Below, piece by piece: positions 57,500 to 64,000 of a DNA stretch of 64,000 nt. The DNA comes from Aquariibacter albus (lineage in GTDB: Bacteria; Pseudomonadota; Gammaproteobacteria; Burkholderiales; Burkholderiaceae_C): contig NZ_JACIVI010000001.1 of the NCBI RefSeq assembly GCF_014145335.1, positions 868,001 through 932,000 of the forward strand, written 5' to 3'. Each line of letters begins with the position of its first letter. Within the stretch, counting starts at the first letter, position 1. Made by a program: the position numbers and the translations under genes. The notes under the pieces were generated by a model. The model saw nothing but the letters and a program-made list of their open reading frames with translations. It made no database searches and had not been told where the DNA came from.

Positions 57500-58048
57500 A
57501 TCGCTAATTTCTTCGAGCGCCGCATCCGCAACGACGAGCGCAAGCACCGCCTCAACCGGGAGATCATGGCGCCTGAGGTGCGGGTCAACGGTCCCGAGAA
57601 CGAGCCCCTGGGCGTCATGACCATCATGGAGGCGCTGCGCCTCGCCGGCGAGCAGGATGTGGATCTGGTCGAGATTGCGCCGACGGCGGATCCCCCGGTC
57701 TGCCGCCTGATGGACTACGGCAAGTTCAAGTACGCCGAAGCCAAGAAAGCTGCCGAAGCCAAGGCCAAGCAGCACGTCGTCGACATCAAGGAGATCAAGT
57801 TCCGCCCCGGCACCGACGACGGCGACTACGCGATCAAGCTGCGCAACATGCGCCGCTTCCTCGAGGACGGCGACAAGTGCAAGGTCACGCTGCGTTATCG
57901 CGGCCGTGAGATCACCCACCAGGAGATCGGCATGCGCTTGCTCGAACGCGTGCGTGATGATCTGGCCGATCTGTCGGTGGTCGAGAACATGCCCAAGCTC
58001 GAAGGCCGCCAGATGATCATGGTGCTGGCGCCGAAGAGGCGAAAATAA
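57500..58048 (+). CDS. infC: translation initiation factor IF-3 with ATC start
   Basis: IF-3 prevents subunit association and rejects wrong start codons. The conserved reading continues upstream of the first ATG (57566): [31 protein letters not shown]. The only suitable start is the ATC at 57500, behind GGAAGGAC. Non-canonical starts are the rule for infC and allow IF-3 to repress its own synthesis. From there the protein is 182 residues: the N-domain includes [41 protein letters not shown], followed by the lysine-rich linker and the C-domain ending [11 protein letters not shown]. Confidence 0.9.
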   Translation: MANFFERRIRNDERKHRLNREIMAPEVRVNGPENEPLGVMTIMEALRLAGEQDVDLVEIAPTADPPVCRLMDYGKFKYAEAKKAAEAKAKQHVVDIKEIKFRPGTDDGDYAIKLRNMRRFLEDGDKCKVTLRYRGREITHQEIGMRLLERVRDDLADLSVVENMPKLEGRQMIMVLAPKRRK

Positions 58049-58088
58049 GCGGTTTGGGCTGCAGCGGTTCGGTCACCGCTGCGGTCCT

Positions 58089-58110
58089 GGATCCGGCTTC
58101 GGCCGGATCC
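58089..58110 (+). promoter_or_regulatory. UUCG-capped hairpin between infC and rpmI
   Basis: GGATCCGGC (58089-58097) and GCCGGATCC (58102-58110) form a perfect 9-bp stem closed by a TTCG tetraloop. There is no T run. The 154-bp intercistronic gap holds no gene; in enterobacteria the equivalent region contains the structure through which L20 represses rpmI-rplT, so a similar role is possible. Confidence 0.45.
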
Positions 58111-58202
58111 GGCGTTGCCGGCCCTCCGGTGATGCGGTGCCTGCCGGCCCCCAAGTCCGCGAGCGGTTCGCGGCGCCGGCGGGAACAAGAAAAGGAGCAG
58201 TC

Positions 58203-58406
58203 ATGCCCAAGATGAAGACCAAGAGCAGCGCGAAGAAGCGCTTCCGCGTGCGCCCGGGTGGCACCGTCAAGCGCGGTCAAGCCTTCAAGCGTCACATCCT
58301 GACCAAGAAGACGACCAAGAACAAGCGTCAGCTTCGCGGCGCGGTGAATGTGCATGAGACCAACATGGGTCACATGGCGCAGATGCTGCCGTTCGCTGGC
58401 CTGTAA
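58203..58406 (+). CDS. rpmI: 50S ribosomal protein L35
   Basis: A 67-residue, very basic ribosomal protein: [20 protein letters not shown], then [18 protein letters not shown] and the C-terminus [11 protein letters not shown], all as in L35. The start is fixed by the MPKMKT consensus; AAGGAG lies just upstream. It sits between infC and rplT and is probably co-translated with rplT, 27 bp away. Confidence 0.97.
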   Translation: MPKMKTKSSAKKRFRVRPGGTVKRGQAFKRHILTKKTTKNKRQLRGAVNVHETNMGHMAQMLPFAGL

Positions 58407-58433
58407 TCACCACATCGACTGAAGGAGTAAGAC

Positions 58434-58790
58434 ATGCCTCGCGTCAAACGTGGTGTTACCGCCCGTGCCCGTCACAAGAAGGTCCTGGCCCTGGCCAAGG
58501 GCTACCGCGGTCGTCGGAAGAACGTCTATCGCATCGCCAAGCAGGCGGTGATGAAGGCGGGTCAGTACGCGTACCGGGATCGCCGCGCGAAGAAGCGCGT
58601 GTTCCGTCGCCTGTGGATCGTCCGGATCAACGCCGCCTCGCGCGCGCTGGGCGTCACCTACAGCCGCTTCATGGCCGGCCTCAAGAAGGCTGCCATCGAA
58701 GTGGACCGCAAGGTGCTGGCCGATCTGGCCGTCAACGATCCGGCCGCTTTCGGCAGCATCGTCGAGAAGGCCAAGGCGCAACTCGCCTGA
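58434..58790 (+). CDS. rplT: 50S ribosomal protein L20
   Basis: A 118-residue protein that binds 23S rRNA early in 50S assembly and represses its own operon in other bacteria. The sequence begins [20 protein letters not shown] and contains [30 protein letters not shown] and [17 protein letters not shown], which is L20. GAAGGAG lies before the ATG. A strong terminator follows. Confidence 0.98.
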   Translation: MPRVKRGVTARARHKKVLALAKGYRGRRKNVYRIAKQAVMKAGQYAYRDRRAKKRVFRRLWIVRINAASRALGVTYSRFMAGLKKAAIEVDRKVLADLAVNDPAAFGSIVEKAKAQLA

Positions 58791-58845
58791 AGGGCTTGAG
58801 GCCATGCCGGGGCTCCCGCCCCGGCCCGGCTCCATCCCGCGTCTC

Positions 58846-58872
58846 AAGGCCTGCCCCGCGGCAGGCCTTTTT
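58846..58872 (+). terminator. Rho-independent terminator between rplT and pheS
   Basis: Stem AAGGCCTGCC (58846-58855) and GGCAGGCCTT (58860-58869), loop CCGC, then a U run to 58872. A smaller hairpin, CCGGGGC/GCCCCGG (58807-58824), precedes it. Only 47 bp remain before the pheS ATG, so either a promoter lies inside this region or the terminator is leaky or regulated. Confidence 0.8.
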
Positions 58873-58919
58873 CGTCTCTGCGGCGTGTCCTGCCGCTCCC
58901 TCGTTCTCCCGCCCTGCCC

Positions 58920-59969
58920 ATGACCGACACCGTGACCCCGCTGGCCGATCTGGCCGATCACGCGGCCCGTGACTTCGCCGCCGCCGCAACCCCGGCCGCG
59001 CTGGAGGATGCCAAGGCCCGCTACCTCGGCAAGACGGGTGCGCTGACGGAACTGATGAAGGGCCTGGGCAAGCTCGATGCGGAGTCGCGCAAGGTGCGCG
59101 GCGCCGAGATCAATGCCGTGAAGGCCCAGGTCGAGGCTGCGCTGAATGCGCGCCGCCAGGCCCTGGCCGAGGCTGAACTCAGCCGCCAGCTGCAGGCCGA
59201 GGCCCTGGACGTGAGCCTGCCCGGCCGGCGTCGCGGCGCAGGCAGCCTGCATCCGGTGATGCGGGCCATGGAGCGGATCGAGGCCATCTTCGGCTCAATG
59301 GGTTTCGAGGTCGCTGACGGCCCCGAGATCGAGACCGACTGGTTCAACTTCACCGCGCTGAACACGCCAGCCGACCATCCGGCCCGCTCGATGCACGACA
59401 CCTTCTACGTCGAGGGGGACCACGTGCTGCGCACCCACACCAGCCCGATGCAGATCCGCCATGCGGTGCGCCATGTGAAGGCCCACCGTCACCTGATCGA
59501 CGCCGGCCAGACCATGCCCGAGATCCGCGTGATCGCGCCGGGCCGCACCTACCGGGTCGACAGCGACGCCACCCATTCACCGATGTTCCACCAGGTCGAA
59601 GGCCTCTGGATCGGCGAGGCCATCAGCTTCAAGGACCTGAAGGCGGTCTACCTCGACTTCATCCAGCAGTTCTTCGAATCGAAGGACCTGGAGCTGCGCT
59701 TCCGCCCCAGCTTCTTCCCCTTCACCGAGCCGAGCGCCGAGATCGACATCATGTTCGGCCAGGGTCCGCTCAAGGGCCGCTGGCTGGAGGTGTCGGGTTC
59801 GGGTCAGGTGCACCCCCAGGTCATCCGCAACATGGGCCTGGACCCGGAGCGCTACCTCGGTTTCGCCTTCGGCTCGGGCATCGACCGCCTGGCCATGCTG
59901 CGCTACGGCGTGAACGACCTGCGCCTCTTCTTCGACGGCGACCTGCGCTTCCTCGCGCAGTTCCAGTGA
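58920..59969 (+). CDS. pheS: phenylalanyl-tRNA synthetase alpha subunit
   Basis: The catalytic subunit of the alpha2-beta2 enzyme, 349 residues: an N-terminal coiled coil (about 20-95), then the class II core with motif 1 near [34 protein letters not shown], motif 2 with [37 protein letters not shown], and motif 3 [25 protein letters not shown]. Full length. Followed by pheT after 68 bp. Confidence 0.97.
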   Translation: MTDTVTPLADLADHAARDFAAAATPAALEDAKARYLGKTGALTELMKGLGKLDAESRKVRGAEINAVKAQVEAALNARRQALAEAELSRQLQAEALDVSLPGRRRGAGSLHPVMRAMERIEAIFGSMGFEVADGPEIETDWFNFTALNTPADHPARSMHDTFYVEGDHVLRTHTSPMQIRHAVRHVKAHRHLIDAGQTMPEIRVIAPGRTYRVDSDATHSPMFHQVEGLWIGEAISFKDLKAVYLDFIQQFFESKDLELRFRPSFFPFTEPSAEIDIMFGQGPLKGRWLEVSGSGQVHPQVIRNMGLDPERYLGFAFGSGIDRLAMLRYGVNDLRLFFDGDLRFLAQFQ

Positions 59970-60037
59970 GCGGGCCTTGTCCAATCGCCCCCCTCGCCCT
60001 CACCGCCGTCCGAGCCGAACCGAGCTGATCCCCCGCC

Positions 60038-62503
60038 ATGCAATTCCCTGAATCCTGGCTGCGCGCCTTCTGCAACCCGCCGCTGAGCACGGCCCAACTG
60101 GCCGAGACCCTGACCATGGCCGGCCTGGAAGTGGAGGAGCTGCGCCCGGTGGCGCCGCCCTTCACGCAAGTCGTCGTCGGCGAGGTCAAGTCCCTCAGCC
60201 GCCATCCGAATGCCGATCGCCTGAACGTCTGCGAGGTCGACGACGGCAGCGGTGCTCTGCTGCAGATCGTCTGCGGCGCGCCCAATGTCGCCGTCGGCCT
60301 GAAGGTGCCTTGCGCGCGGGTCGGGGCCGAGCTGCCGCCGGCCGAGCCGGGTGGTGAGCCCTTCCGCATCAAGCTCGGCAAGCTGCGCGGGGTCGAGAGC
60401 GCGGGCATGCTGTGCTCGGCCCGCGAGCTGAAGCTGTCCGAGGAGAACGCCGGCCTGATGGTGCTGCCGGCCGAGGCGCCGGTCGGCACCGACCTGCGCG
60501 AGCTGCTGCAGCTCGACGACACCCTGTTCACGCTCAAGCTCACCCCCAATCTGGCGCATTGCCTGAGCGTGTACGGGATCGCGCGCGAGTTGTCGGTCCT
60601 GACCGGCTCGCCGCTGCTGGAGCCGACGATCGCCCCGGTGCCGGCCAGCCGCGAGGAACGGGTGCCGGTCACGATCGAGGCTCCCGAACTCTGCGGCCGC
60701 TTCAGCGGCCGGGTGATCCGCGGTCTGAACCCGCAGGCCCGCACGCCCGATTGGATGGCCGAACGCCTGCGCCGCTGCGGACAACGGCCAGTCAGCGCGC
60801 TGGTCGACCTGTCGAACTACCTGATGTTCGAACTGGGCCGGCCCAGCCACGTCTTCGACCTCGACACCCTGCAGGGCGGCCTGAGCGTGCGCTGGGGCCG
60901 GCCCGGCGAGCAGCTCACCCTGCTGAACGGCCAGACCGTCGAGCTGGGCCCCGACACGGCCGGTCAGCCGGTGGGGGTGATCGCCGACGCGGCCGGGGTG
61001 GAATCGCTCGCCGGCATCATGGGCGGCCAGGCGGCAGCGGTATCCGATGCGACGCGCAATGTCTACGTCGAATGCGCTTTCTGGTGGCCCCAGGCCGTGG
61101 CCGGCCGCTCGCGGCGCTACAAGTTCTCGACCGACGCCGGCCACCGCTTCGAGCGCGGTGTCGATGCCGAGCGCACCGCGCTGCACCTGGAGCGGCTGAC
61201 GGCGCTGATTCTTGAGGTCTGCGGCACGCCGGAAACCACGGTGGGCCCGGTCGACGACACCGTCGGTGCACTGCCTGCCCGGCCGCCGCTCGCCCTGCGC
61301 CTGGCCCGGGCCGAGAAGGTGATCGGCATGCCGGTCGGCACGGCCCGCGCGCTGGAGATCTTCCAGCGCCTGGGCCTGGTGCCTGTGCTCGAGGCCGCGG
61401 AGACAGGGCAGGGCGGCGACGTGATCCGCATCACCCCACCGAGCTGGCGCTTCGACCTGCAGATCGAGGAAGACCTGATCGAGGAGCTGATCCGCGTGAT
61501 CGGCTACCCGCAGCTGCCGAACACGCCACCGCGGGCGCCGGTGACCGCCCGCGTGCGCTCCGAGACCCGCCGCGGCAGCCACGCCCTGCGCCATGCCCTG
61601 GCCGGCCTGGGCTATCAGGAGACGGTGAACTACAGCTTCGTCGAAGCGCGCTGGGAAGAGGAGCTGGCGGGCAACACCGAGCCGATCCGCGTGCTCAACC
61701 CCATCGCCAGCCCGCTGGCGGTGATGCGGTCGAGCCTGATCGGCAGCCTGGTTGCCGTGCTCCGCCACAACCTGGCCCGCAAAGCGCCCCGGGTGCGGGT
61801 GTTCGAATTGGGCCGCGTCTTCCTGCGCGACGCCTCGGTCACCGACAGCGACACCACCGTGGCCGGTGTGCGTCAGCCGCTGCGCCTGGCCGGCCTGGCC
61901 TTCGGCGCGGTGGACACGCTGCAGTGGGGCAGCCGCGAGCGCACGGTCGACTTCTTCGACGCCAAGGGTGATGTCGAGGCCTTGCTGAGCCCGTGCCAGC
62001 CCCGCTTCGTGGCGGCCGAGCACCCGGCCATGCACCCAGGACGGTCCGCACGTGTCGAGCTGGACGGCCAGGCCGTCGGCTGGATCGGCGAACTGCATCC
62101 GCGCTGGCGCCAGGCCTACGAGCTGCCGGGAGCGCCCGTGCTGTTCGAGCTGGACGTCGAGGCCCTGCAGCGTCTGCCCCTGCCGCAGTTGCAGGCCCTG
62201 CCCAAGCTGCTGCCCGTGCAGCGCGACCTGGCCTTGATCGCCCCGGATGCGCTGAGCCACGACGCTGTGATCGACGCCCTGCACGCCGGTCCGCACGGCG
62301 GCCTCTTGCGCCGTGCCCGGCTGTTCGATGTCTACCGTCCGGCCACGCCCAGTGCCGAGATGGGCGCGGGCGAACGCAGCCTGGCCGTTCGGCTTGATCT
62401 GCTTGACGAGGACAGCAGCCTGACCGACGAGCGCATCGACGCCACCCTGCAGGCCCTGGTGGCCCATCTGAGCGCGGCCCTGGCCGTGCGCCTGCGCGGC
62501 TGA
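60038..62503 (+). CDS. pheT: phenylalanyl-tRNA synthetase beta subunit
   Basis: The 821-residue tRNA-recognition and editing subunit. Order: an N-terminal EMAP-like tRNA-binding domain ([26 protein letters not shown], about 45-70), the B3/B4 editing domain ([53 protein letters not shown], about 225-278), the B5 domain (about 405-480), a degenerate class II core, and a C-terminal ferredoxin-fold anticodon-binding domain ending about residue 820. Full length; the stop is 11 bp before ihfA. Confidence 0.97.
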   Translation: MQFPESWLRAFCNPPLSTAQLAETLTMAGLEVEELRPVAPPFTQVVVGEVKSLSRHPNADRLNVCEVDDGSGALLQIVCGAPNVAVGLKVPCARVGAELPPAEPGGEPFRIKLGKLRGVESAGMLCSARELKLSEENAGLMVLPAEAPVGTDLRELLQLDDTLFTLKLTPNLAHCLSVYGIARELSVLTGSPLLEPTIAPVPASREERVPVTIEAPELCGRFSGRVIRGLNPQARTPDWMAERLRRCGQRPVSALVDLSNYLMFELGRPSHVFDLDTLQGGLSVRWGRPGEQLTLLNGQTVELGPDTAGQPVGVIADAAGVESLAGIMGGQAAAVSDATRNVYVECAFWWPQAVAGRSRRYKFSTDAGHRFERGVDAERTALHLERLTALILEVCGTPETTVGPVDDTVGALPARPPLALRLARAEKVIGMPVGTARALEIFQRLGLVPVLEAAETGQGGDVIRITPPSWRFDLQIEEDLIEELIRVIGYPQLPNTPPRAPVTARVRSETRRGSHALRHALAGLGYQETVNYSFVEARWEEELAGNTEPIRVLNPIASPLAVMRSSLIGSLVAVLRHNLARKAPRVRVFELGRVFLRDASVTDSDTTVAGVRQPLRLAGLAFGAVDTLQWGSRERTVDFFDAKGDVEALLSPCQPRFVAAEHPAMHPGRSARVELDGQAVGWIGELHPRWRQAYELPGAPVLFELDVEALQRLPLPQLQALPKLLPVQRDLALIAPDALSHDAVIDALHAGPHGGLLRRARLFDVYRPATPSAEMGAGERSLAVRLDLLDEDSSLTDERIDATLQALVAHLSAALAVRLRG

Positions 62504-62514
62504 GGATCCCGATC

Positions 62515-62970
62515 ATGTCCATGCTTGCCCACGACGATCCGATCGACGACCGCGACCCCGAGTCCGGACCGGACACCCCCGCCGAACGCCGCACGGCCGA
62601 GGCCTCGCTGCGCGGCGACGAAGGGGAGGGGGGGGGCGCCCTGCTCGCCAGCCTCGAAACCCCGACCTTGACCAAGGCCGAGCTCGCCGAATTGCTGTTC
62701 GAGCGCCTGGGCCTGAACAAGCGCGAGTCGAAGGACATGGTCGAAGCCTTCTTCGAGCTGATCCATGGCCGCCTCGTTACCGGCCAGGATGTGAAGCTGT
62801 CGGGCTTCGGCAACTTCCAGATCCGCCGCAAGGCGCCGCGGCCCGGCCGCAACCCGCGCACCGGCGAGACCATTCCGATCAAGGCCCGGGATGTGGTCAC
62901 CTTTCACGCCAGCCCGAAGCTCAAGGCCCTGGTCCAGGGCGAGCCCGGGGCAGGGGATCAGTTCGAGTAA
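62515..62970 (+). CDS. ihfA: integration host factor alpha subunit with N-terminal extension
   Basis: A DNA-bending protein, partner of IhfB. The conserved core starts at [17 protein letters not shown] (51 onward) and includes [38 protein letters not shown], with the intercalating Pro in PGRNP. Ahead of it lies an extension of about 50 mostly acidic residues ([20 protein letters not shown]...), not found in the 99-residue E. coli protein. The ATG at 62515 has TGAGGA upstream. The extension contains a run of nine G (62628-62636), so its reading frame should be viewed with care. Position after pheT is conserved. Confidence 0.88.
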   Translation: MSMLAHDDPIDDRDPESGPDTPAERRTAEASLRGDEGEGGGALLASLETPTLTKAELAELLFERLGLNKRESKDMVEAFFELIHGRLVTGQDVKLSGFGNFQIRRKAPRPGRNPRTGETIPIKARDVVTFHASPKLKALVQGEPGAGDQFE

Positions 62971-63004
62971 AGTCTGAGATTCCTTCGATTCGCCGTTGAT
63001 ATTC

Positions 63005-63409
63005 ATGGAAAAAGCGCTTCCGCCGATCCCTGCCAAGCGCTACTTCACCATCGGCGAGGTGAGCGAACTGTGCGCCGTCAAGCCCTATGTACTGCGCTAC
63101 TGGGAGCAGGAGTTCACCCAGCTGCGACCGATGAAGCGACGGGGCAACCGGCGCTACTACCAGCATCATGAGGTGCTGCTGATCCGCCGCATCCGGGAGT
63201 TGCTCTACGACCAGGGCTTCACCATCAGCGGAGCGCGCAACCGGCTGGCCGACCTGCGTGCGCAGCCGGAACCTGCCACCGGACCAGACGGTTTCGAAGA
63301 TGCGCCCGCGACGCTGCCCATCGAGGCGCTCCGCGCGCCGGCCAGCCCGGCCGACCGGCAGGTGCTCATCAGCGAGCTGTTGCTGATTCGCAGTCTCTTG
63401 ATGGTCTGA
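63005..63409 (+). CDS. MerR-family transcriptional regulator
   Basis: A 134-residue MerR-like DNA-binding protein: [71 protein letters not shown], a complete winged helix (about 11-80). There is no cysteine-rich metal-binding tail; the short C-terminus is Ala/Pro-rich, then hydrophobic, so its effector is unknown. It regularly follows ihfA in betaproteobacteria. The ATG at 63005 is preferred to a TTG at 62996. Confidence 0.88.
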   Translation: MEKALPPIPAKRYFTIGEVSELCAVKPYVLRYWEQEFTQLRPMKRRGNRRYYQHHEVLLIRRIRELLYDQGFTISGARNRLADLRAQPEPATGPDGFEDAPATLPIEALRAPASPADRQVLISELLLIRSLLMV

Positions 63410-63433
63410 GCAACAAAGCGATGAAGATGCGGT

Positions 63434-63439
63434 TATAGT
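63434..63439 (+). promoter_or_regulatory. -10 box for tRNA-Pro
   Basis: TATAGT, 12 bp ahead of the tRNA-Pro 5' end in a short A+T-rich patch just after the MerR-like gene. No convincing -35 hexamer 16-18 bp upstream. Confidence 0.45.
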
Positions 63440-63450
63440 AGAGGGCTCGT

Positions 63451-63527
63451 CGGGGTGTAGCGCAGCCTGGTAGCGCACTTGCATGGGGTGCAAGGGGTCG
63501 CGAGTTCGAATCCCGCCACCCCGACCA
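63451..63527 (+). tRNA. tRNA-Pro (anticodon GGG)
   Basis: A 77-base cloverleaf with encoded CCA. The acceptor pairs CGGGGTG with CACCCCG, the D arm is GCGC...GCGC, and the anticodon stem CTTGC/GCAAG holds loop ATGGGGT, giving anticodon GGG for CCC/CCU codons. The T loop is TTCGAAT. The T stem GCGAG/CCCGC has one A-C mismatch (positions 52-62) where A-U would be expected. Confidence 0.95.
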
Positions 63528-63538
63528 CGAGACCAAGT

Positions 63539-63564
63539 CCCTGGAAGCTCCCCGGCTTCCAGGG
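63539..63564 (+). terminator. hairpin after tRNA-Pro
   Basis: A perfect 10-bp stem, CCCTGGAAGC (63539-63548) and GCTTCCAGGG (63555-63564), loop TCCCCG, 12 bp past the tRNA. Without a T run it may be a processing or 3'-protection structure as easily as a terminator. Confidence 0.45.
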
Positions 63565-63619
63565 CACCCGCCAAGCAGCCACAAGCTGACTTGCGCGCAA
63601 GCAACAGTTCGACTGTTTT

Positions 63620-63695
<76 letters not shown>

Positions 63696-63702
63696 AAACT
63701 TG

Positions 63703-63733
63703 AAGGCCCGCGTCGCAAGACGCGGGCCTTTTT
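63703..63733 (+). terminator. terminator after tRNA-Ala
   Basis: A 12-bp perfect stem, AAGGCCCGCGTC (63703-63714) and GACGCGGGCCTT (63719-63730), closed by a GCAA tetraloop and followed by a run of five T: a strong Rho-independent terminator. Confidence 0.9.
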
Positions 63734-63740
63734 ATTGGCC

Positions 63741-63780
63741 GGTCCGGAAGGCCCTCGCTGAGGCAAGGGCCTTCCGGACC
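63741..63780 (-). terminator. long hairpin at the 3' end of the cold-shock gene
   Basis: A perfect 15-bp stem (63741-63755 with 63766-63780) and 10-base loop, 23 bp beyond the stop of the minus-strand csp gene. No U run follows on the minus strand, so it may protect the short csp mRNA or act with Rho. Confidence 0.55.
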
Positions 63781-63802
63781 GTGTGCGGGGAGGCTGCTCG
63801 AC

Positions 63803-64000
63803 TCAGCCCGTCGCGCTGAGCGGCTGCGCGGCCGGAACCTGGGCCTGCGTTGACGCCTGGGCAAGAATCTTCTGCGCCAGGCTCCCCTTGGGCCCCTGCA
63901 CCAGCTCGTAGTCAACTCGAGCGCCTTGCTTCAGGGTGCGGAAGCCGTCCATCTGAATGGCGGAGAAGTGGGCGAAGACATCGTCGCCGCCATCGTCCGG
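63803..64000 (-). CDS. cold-shock protein (CspA family), 3' part
   Basis: The last 65 codons of a gene entering from the right edge. The visible part holds the RNP2-like motif DDVFAHFSAIQMDGFRTLKQGARVDYELVQGPKG of the OB-fold cold-shock domain, an RNA chaperone. Where most CspA proteins end soon after KGPQAANV, this one has KGSLAQKI and then about 25 Ala/Gln/Pro-rich residues, a longer tail than usual. The N-terminal RNP1 (KGFGFI) lies outside the window. Confidence 0.88.
   Translation of the reverse strand, partial: PDDGGDDVFAHFSAIQMDGFRTLKQGARVDYELVQGPKGSLAQKILAQASTQAQVPAAQPLSATG

Noticed and set aside
58804-58923. A 39-codon frame before pheS as a PheM-like leader
   Set aside because: It contains only one Phe, lacks a ribosome site and runs through the terminator, so it does not fit a Phe-sensing leader.
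59903-62467. An 854-codon antisense frame over pheT
   Set aside because: A shadow of the G+C-rich pheT codon pattern; composition is Gln/Gly/Ala/Arg noise without motifs.

Overview
This window is a high-GC, single-contig chromosomal segment from a betaproteobacterium, most probably a Burkholderiales member of the Rubrivivax/Leptothrix/Methylibium type. The evidence is the very GC-rich third codon positions, TAGAAT-type -10 boxes, and the conserved block aceA, thrS-infC-rpmI-rplT-pheS-pheT-ihfA-merR followed by tRNA-Pro. The placement below order is inference. Genes are densely packed. I see no insertion sequence, prophage, integrase or CRISPR array. The one gap longer than 300 bases (55131-55468) is regulatory.

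Layout. 0-6.2 kb: start of moaA, murI, then etfB-etfA, an acyl-CoA dehydrogenase and a nitronate monooxygenase (electron transfer and acyl-CoA oxidation), plus a small Cys-rich protein. 6.3-9.9 kb: RhlE-type RNA helicase, a HAD hydrolase, a cupin and a Crp/Fnr regulator. 9.9-12.8 kb: a compact sulfite-oxidation operon made of a fused SoxYZ-like carrier, SoxC and a cytochrome c lipoprotein. 13-20.3 kb: housekeeping genes ettA, a PhyH-family oxygenase, a lytic transglycosylase, pyrD, rpiA and prlC. 20.4-31.4 kb: a FixL/FixJ-like two-component pair transcribed away from the pyruvate dehydrogenase operon aceE-aceF-lpdA, with a glutamate dehydrogenase gene directly behind it. 31.5-46.7 kb: a periplasmic alpha carbonic anhydrase, then an 11-gene putrescine uptake and catabolism locus on the minus strand (two class III aminotransferases, PuuB, PuuD, PuuA, PotFGHI, a DUF3138 outer-membrane protein and PuuC) with a divergent Lrp/AsnC regulator. 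46.8-52.7 kb: mxaRSACKL, the accessory genes for maturing calcium-type methanol dehydrogenase, without mxaF or mxaI in view. 52.6-55.1 kb: agmatinase (which makes putrescine) and isocitrate lyase. 55.1-63.4 kb: the thrS...ihfA translation block and a MerR-like regulator. 63.4-64 kb: tRNA-Pro(GGG), tRNA-Ala(CGC) and the 3' part of a cold-shock protein gene.

How the parts fit. Agmatinase can feed putrescine to the Puu/Spu route, which ends in succinate or amino acids. Pyruvate dehydrogenase, glutamate dehydrogenase and isocitrate lyase sit at the carbon/nitrogen branch points that such catabolism feeds. ETF with its acyl-CoA dehydrogenase, and the Sox module, deliver electrons to the respiratory chain.

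The most noteworthy signals are regulatory: a leader peptide plus mutually exclusive hairpins in front of thrS (a candidate transcription attenuator), a consensus PmrA-type box upstream of the carbonic anhydrase, phased repeats between the Lrp gene and the putrescine locus, and a palindrome over the likely aceE promoter. At gene level the most interesting points are a SoxYZ fusion paired with SoxC, and an mxaRSACKL cluster standing apart from its dehydrogenase.
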